NCBI GenBank assembly: GCA_045627385.1 | Contig: JAZQNO010000011.1 | Coordinates: 1-46,706 of the forward strand | Direction: 5' to 3' | Source: UBA1757 sp045627385 | Lineage (GTDB): Bacteria; Bacteroidota; Bacteroidia; Bacteroidales; UBA1402 | Length of the DNA stretch: 46,706 bases | Shown here: piece after piece, positions 43,365 through 46,706 of the stretch | Layout: every line of letters starts with the position of its first letter | Position numbering within the stretch: position 1 is the first letter of the stretch | Position numbers and translations under genes: made by a program | Notes under the pieces: generated by a model | What the model was told of the DNA's origin: nothing | The model's input: only the letters and a program-made list of their open reading frames with translations | Database searches by the model: none

Positions 43365-43570
43365 AAGAGAGTGGCAGTGGGCGGTTCTGTCCCAGTTGAC
43401 ATCGTGTGCGAGCCCTATGATGCCACGATGCGTTACAATGCGAAGATGTCCAGCTCGGGCGGGGCCGTAGGTCGGACGACCGCTGGAACGACCTTCCGGG
43501 CCGGCCCGTCACTGAACCCACCGAAGGTCTCTACATCCATCGCGGCCGCCTGGAGATGTTGCGCCAGTGA
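43365..43570 (+). pseudogene. Relic of the 3' end of an exported surface-protein gene
   Basis: The frame ending at the TGA 43568-43570 reads D-L-P-G-R-P-V-T-E-P-T-E-G-L-Y-I-H-R-G and then a short basic end. This is the pattern of Bacteroidales exported-protein tails (DLxGRxVxxPTxGLYIxxG). The open stretch runs only from 43421. Just upstream, in another frame (43365-43450), VPVDIVCEPYDATMRYN resembles the start of a bacterial Ig-like domain (PxDAT), which suggests one old gene broken by a frameshift. It is not part of the helicase, although the upper frame is open into it. Confidence 0.5.
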
Positions 43571-43604
43571 AAACATACCTATAGCCAAACTGGCAGAAAA
43601 TAGT

Positions 43605-43612
43605 TACCTTTG
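43605..43612 (+). promoter_or_regulatory. -7 element of DEAD-box helicase gene
   Basis: TACCTTTG lies 19 bases before the ATG at 43632. This fixes the start there rather than at the upstream in-frame GTG at 43371. Confidence 0.65.
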
Positions 43613-43631
43613 CAGCCTACTTGCAAGACGA

Positions 43632-44987
43632 ATGTCAGAACACCACATGCAATTTGAGGATTTAGATTTGGAAGACGAAGTCCTGGACGGACTTTGGGAC
43701 ATGAATTTCAGAGAATGCACTCCCATCCAGGAACAAGCCATTCCCATACTTCTCCAAGGGCGCGACCTGGTTGGATGCGCACAGACGGGCACCGGCAAGA
43801 CGGCTGCCTACCTGCTTCCCGTCATCAACGGTCTCACCATCGACCCAAACGACGACAACACCATCCGCGCCGTCATCATGGTGCCGACCCGGGAACTGGC
43901 CCAACAGATTGACCAGCAGGTGGAGGGATTCGCCTATTATCTGCCCGTTTCATCAGTAGCCATCTACGGCGGCAACAACGGAATGGTCTGGGAGCAGCAG
44001 AAGAAAGGCATCGACAACGGTGCCGACATTATCATCGCCACCCCCGGACGCCTGCTTTCCTACATCAGACTCGGGCTCATCGACCTCACTCACGTGCAGT
44101 ACTTCATTCTCGATGAAGCCGACCGCATGCTCGACATGGGATTCATCGACGACATTATGGCCGTCATTGCCGAGTTGCCCAAAAAGCGCCAGACAATGCT
44201 GTTTTCGGCCACCATGCCGCCCAAAATCCGCGAACTGGCCAACCACATTCTCGACCATCCCGCAGAGGTGAGGCTGTCGGTATCGAAGCCCAATGACAAG
44301 ATTGTGCAGGGCGCTTTCGTCTGCTACGAGCCCCAGAAGCCCGCTCTGGTGCAGATGCTGCTCAAAGGCGACGAAAAACTGGGCATCCCCGCCGTTTCCG
44401 AAAAAGACAAGGTGCTCATCTTCGCTTCCTCCAAGATAAAGGTGAAAGAAGTCACCCGCATCCTGCAGCGCGCAGGGCTCCATGTCACCGACATGCATTC
44501 CGACCTGGAACAGGCTCAACGCGACGATGTGATGTACCGCTTCAAGACTGCACAGACCAACATTCTGGTGGCCACCGACATCGTGTCGCGCGGCATCGAT
44601 ATCGACGACATTGCCATTGTCATCAACTACGACGTACCTCACGACCCGGAGGATTACGTGCACCGCATCGGCCGCACGGCACGTGCGGCCAAGACCGGAC
44701 GGGCCTACACCTTCGTGGCCGTCGACGACCAGTGGCGCTTTGCCGTGATTGAAGAATTCCTGGAGAAACAGGTAGACAAGCTGCCGTTGCCCGAAGCGCT
44801 CGGAGAGATGCCCGAATACAACCCGAAAAAGAATCGCGGCGACCAGGGAAAGAAACACGGAAGCAAAGGACACGGACACGGCAACCGTCATGGTCCCAAA
44901 GGAAAATTCCACAGGAACGGGCAGCGGAACAAGCCGTCCAATAAACAGTCAAACGGAAATGCCCGTCAACCCAACGACAAACAATAA
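43632..44987 (+). CDS. DEAD-box ATP-dependent RNA helicase
   Basis: This 451-residue RNA helicase has the Q motif (PIQEQAIP, 31-38), motif I AQTGTGKT (50-57), motif Ia PTRELAQQ, motif II DEAD (in FILDEADRMLDMGF), SAT, and motifs V and VI (VATDIVSRGIDI, HRIGRTAR). The C-terminus from about residue 395 is Lys/Gly/His/Asn-rich and should bind RNA, as in RhlE-type proteins. Its end overlaps the MFS transporter start by 29 bases. Confidence 0.95.
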   Translation: MSEHHMQFEDLDLEDEVLDGLWDMNFRECTPIQEQAIPILLQGRDLVGCAQTGTGKTAAYLLPVINGLTIDPNDDNTIRAVIMVPTRELAQQIDQQVEGFAYYLPVSSVAIYGGNNGMVWEQQKKGIDNGADIIIATPGRLLSYIRLGLIDLTHVQYFILDEADRMLDMGFIDDIMAVIAELPKKRQTMLFSATMPPKIRELANHILDHPAEVRLSVSKPNDKIVQGAFVCYEPQKPALVQMLLKGDEKLGIPAVSEKDKVLIFASSKIKVKEVTRILQRAGLHVTDMHSDLEQAQRDDVMYRFKTAQTNILVATDIVSRGIDIDDIAIVINYDVPHDPEDYVHRIGRTARAAKTGRAYTFVAVDDQWRFAVIEEFLEKQVDKLPLPEALGEMPEYNPKKNRGDQGKKHGSKGHGHGNRHGPKGKFHRNGQRNKPSNKQSNGNARQPNDKQ

Positions 44988-46173
44988 GCCTTCCGACAGC
45001 CTTGCCCGCCTTTGGACAGCCAACTACATCAAGGCCTGGACAGCCAATTTCATGCTGTTCTTCTCCTTCATGCTGCTCACTCCCCTCCTGCCCATTTACT
45101 TGAGCGAGACCTTCTCGGCCGACAAGCAGATGATAGGTGTCGTGCTGTCCGGCTACACCCTGTTTGCGCTGTTCATCCGGCCCTTCAGCGGTTTTATGGT
45201 AGACAGTTTCCCCCGCAAGAAAGTGCTGCTGGTCTGCTATTTCCTGTTTTTCATTTTCTTTGCCGGATACCTGGTGGCAGGCACACTGCTTTTGTTTGCC
45301 GTCGTCCGCACCCTGCACGGGGCGCCGTTCGGCGCCACCACCGTCTGCAACAGCACCGTCGCCATAGATGTGCTGGCATCCGAACGGCGCAACGAAGGCA
45401 TAGGCTACTACGGCCTGAGCAACAACATCGCCACCGCCATCGCTCCCAGTCTGGCCATCCTCATCCACCAACGCTTCAACAATTATCAAGTGCTGTTTCT
45501 GCTGGCTCTGGCAGTAGCCGGACTCGGGCTGGCCATCGATGCCGGCATAAAACTGCCCGACAGGAAACCTGTGAGACCCGACAGGAAACTGTCGTTCGAC
45601 CGCTTTTTCCTGCTCAAAGGATGGAGCCAAGGTGTCAACATCGCCTGTTTTGCCTTTTCCTATGGGGTATTGTCCACCTATATAGCCATCTACGGCAAGG
45701 AAGAACTGGGCATCACCAGCGGCACCGGGCTGTTTTTCACATTGCTGGCCATAGGTCTGATTCTGTCGAGACTGTCGGGCACCCGGCAGCTGCGCAAAGG
45801 CAAAGTTTCTCGCAATGCCGCTTTGGGCATGCTGGTGTCACTAGGCGGCTATCTGTTGTTTGCCGCCCTGCACAACCGCACGGGCTACTACGCCTCGGCC
45901 CTCATCATCGGACTAGGCAACGGGCACATGTATCCGGCATTCCAGACCATGTTCATCAATCTGGCCGAAAACAGCCAGCGCGGCACAGCCAATTCCACGC
46001 TGCTCACTTCTTGGGACATCGGCGTCGGACTAGGCGTGCTGGTCGGGGGCGTGCTGTCCGAAGCCTTCGGTTACCACACAGCCTTCTGGGGCGCCTGGGG
46101 CGTCAATCTGGCCGGCGTCATCTGGTTCTTCACCATTGCACGCAGCCATTTCGAGCGGAACAAGCTGCGATAA
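44959..46173 (+). CDS. MFS transporter
   Basis: This 404-residue major facilitator protein has about twelve TM helices. It includes the loop 2-3 region (GFMVDSFPRKKVLLV), which corresponds to the MFS motif A, and a long central loop (PDRKPVRPDRKLS). I chose the ATG at 44959, 29 bases inside the helicase gene. The more distant ATG at 44890 would add a Ser/Thr-rich extension within the helicase tail. The substrate is unknown. Overlap suggests co-transcription with the helicase, which has no obvious functional link. Confidence 0.9.
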   Translation: MPVNPTTNNKPSDSLARLWTANYIKAWTANFMLFFSFMLLTPLLPIYLSETFSADKQMIGVVLSGYTLFALFIRPFSGFMVDSFPRKKVLLVCYFLFFIFFAGYLVAGTLLLFAVVRTLHGAPFGATTVCNSTVAIDVLASERRNEGIGYYGLSNNIATAIAPSLAILIHQRFNNYQVLFLLALAVAGLGLAIDAGIKLPDRKPVRPDRKLSFDRFFLLKGWSQGVNIACFAFSYGVLSTYIAIYGKEELGITSGTGLFFTLLAIGLILSRLSGTRQLRKGKVSRNAALGMLVSLGGYLLFAALHNRTGYYASALIIGLGNGHMYPAFQTMFINLAENSQRGTANSTLLTSWDIGVGLGVLVGGVLSEAFGYHTAFWGAWGVNLAGVIWFFTIARSHFERNKLR

Positions 46174-46208
46174 ATCTTGAGAGTTTTCCGGCTGTATGCA
46201 TTACTTCT

Positions 46209-46244
46209 CATACACCACCGGCGTGCCGTCGCCGGTGGTGTATG
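46209..46244. other. Perfect 14-bp hairpin after MFS gene
   Basis: CATACACCACCGGC (46209-46222) pairs exactly with GCCGGTGGTGTATG (46231-46244) around an 8-base loop. It is followed by AAAAAT rather than a T-run. It could still stop transcription, protect the 3' end of the MFS message, or be bound by a dimeric protein upstream of the next gene. Confidence 0.6.
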
Positions 46245-46261
46245 AAAAATAAAGCCAAACT

Positions 46262-46293
46262 GTTGTTTCTAAGGAATTTATCATCTACATTTG
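46262..46293 (+). promoter_or_regulatory. Promoter of MG2-like gene
   Basis: GTTG (46262-46265) and TACATTTG (46286-46293) are 20 bases apart. The -33 box has one mismatch. The ATG follows 20 bases later. Confidence 0.6.
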
Positions 46294-46313
46294 GATTCGT
46301 ATAGGAACCAATC

Positions 46314-46706
46314 ATGAGCATTTTCAGGCATAGGGCCATCCTGTCCGCCATCTTCGCACTGTTCTGTTGTGTGGGTTTGAATGCCGGGCCATCCGACTCG
46401 GCTGCGATACGTATGGCACGCTTCGTCGACAACATCGCGGCCTTCAACCACCTGCTGCCTCAGGAGAAGGTGTACCTGCATTTCGACAACACGTCCTACT
46501 TCATCGGCGAGACCATCTGGTTCAAGGCCTACGTGGTGACGGCTCCGGAGCACCGCGCGACCGACCTGAGCCGCATCCTCCATGTGGAGCTCATCACGCG
46601 CGAGGGAACCATCGTAGACCGCCGCAAGCTGAAGATAGAGAACGGCCAGTGCTGGGGCGAGTTCGAACTGAAGAAGGAGTACCAGTCGGGCTACTACGAG
46701 GTGCGT
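46314..46706 (+). CDS. MG2-domain exported protein, 5' part only
   Basis: An open frame of 131 codons runs from ATG 46314 to the end of the window without a stop, so the gene continues outside. It begins with a signal peptide (RHRAILSAIFALFCCVGLNA) and reaches the pattern PQEKVYLHFDNTSYFIGETIWFKAYVV. This is typical of the MG2 (macroglobulin-like) start of large Bacteroidetes exported proteins, which often end in a TonB-dependent receptor plug or carboxypeptidase-like domain. The full domain layout cannot be known here. Confidence 0.85.
   Translation, partial: MSIFRHRAILSAIFALFCCVGLNAGPSDSAAIRMARFVDNIAAFNHLLPQEKVYLHFDNTSYFIGETIWFKAYVVTAPEHRATDLSRILHVELITREGTIVDRRKLKIENGQCWGEFELKKEYQSGYYEVR

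Larger units (their letters stand above)
43140..43631. other. Intergenic region with repeat array and gene relic
   Basis: The 492 bases between the M16 promoter and the helicase start contain the second 11-bp array (43257-43330), a hairpin CCGTTT/AAACGG at 43299-43317, a decayed 3' end of an exported-protein gene (43365-43570) and the helicase promoter (43605-43612). No intact gene is seen. Confidence 0.6.

Noticed and set aside
43371..43631. N-terminal extension of the DEAD-box helicase
   Set aside because: The -7 element at 43605-43612 lies inside this extension, the helicase start MSEHHMQFEDL fits the family, and the stretch looks like a gene relic.
1..46706. tRNA, rRNA, insertion sequences, transposase or integrase genes
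   Set aside because: None was recognised by eye in intergenic regions or among the translations. A covariance-model and IS search would be needed to exclude small or decayed ones.

Overview
The window looks like a chromosomal segment of a member of the Bacteroidales. The support comes from the sequence itself. Nearly every transcription unit is preceded by a TAnnTTTG element with a TTTG-like partner about 19-24 bases upstream, which is the Bacteroidetes sigma-ABfr promoter type. One exported protein ends in a type IX secretion (Por) sorting tail. Families typical of the group are present (DUF4270 lipoprotein, DivIC, stand-alone GT5 N-terminal protein, large M16 lipoprotein). The DNA is GC-rich for the group, and no genus can be fixed from this window.

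Layout: 1-807 is gene-free and rich in repeats. 808-2203 (minus) is divIC, a small membrane protein and trmN6. 2308-4146 is dnaX. 4165-5355 (minus) is a TPR membrane protein and ribH. 5488-12098 (plus) holds recF, a DciA-like gene, a cNMP-fold protein, an M3 peptidase, a dCMP deaminase, an S41 protease and 5-formyl-THF cyclo-ligase. 12.1-24.2 kb is an accessory island for polysaccharide O-acylation: two MBOAT acyltransferases, one SGNH-like partner, a GT2 glycosyltransferase, a beta-propeller protein, two AlgX/AlgJ-like proteins in opposite orientation, and a beta-helix protein between them. 24.2-28.8 kb (minus) is a glycogen/alpha-glucan operon (debranching enzyme, GT4, GH57). A two-TM Wzz-topology protein follows, then a minus-strand operon panC-panD-M23-phosphohexomutase, a coupled plus-strand trio (GT5 N-domain, DUF4270, glucosaminidase-LysM), a minus-strand pair (M16 peptidase, PL9-like beta-helix with T9SS tail), and a DEAD-box helicase with an MFS transporter. 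The window ends inside an MG2-like exported protein.

The most unusual part is the 12.1-24.2 kb island. The two AlgX/AlgJ-like genes start with almost identical DNA placed as an inverted repeat around the beta-helix gene. Synonymous sites are conserved there and the rest of the genes has diverged, which points to gene conversion or inversion. The C-terminal halves of the beta-helix gene and of the second AlgX-like gene are much more AT-rich than their surroundings, so the locus is a mosaic. A decayed, inverted fragment of the cyclo-ligase gene lies in the middle of the island at 16761-16839, while the intact cyclo-ligase gene borders its left edge. Two diverged copies of an 11-bp tandem array with a shared 25-base tail lie 42.5 kb apart (686-759 and 43257-43330), and the second sits beside a decayed 3' end of an exported-protein gene.

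Functions are assigned from motifs and family knowledge. No searches or computations were run. The many long antisense reading frames are by-products of GC-rich coding sequence and were left out.
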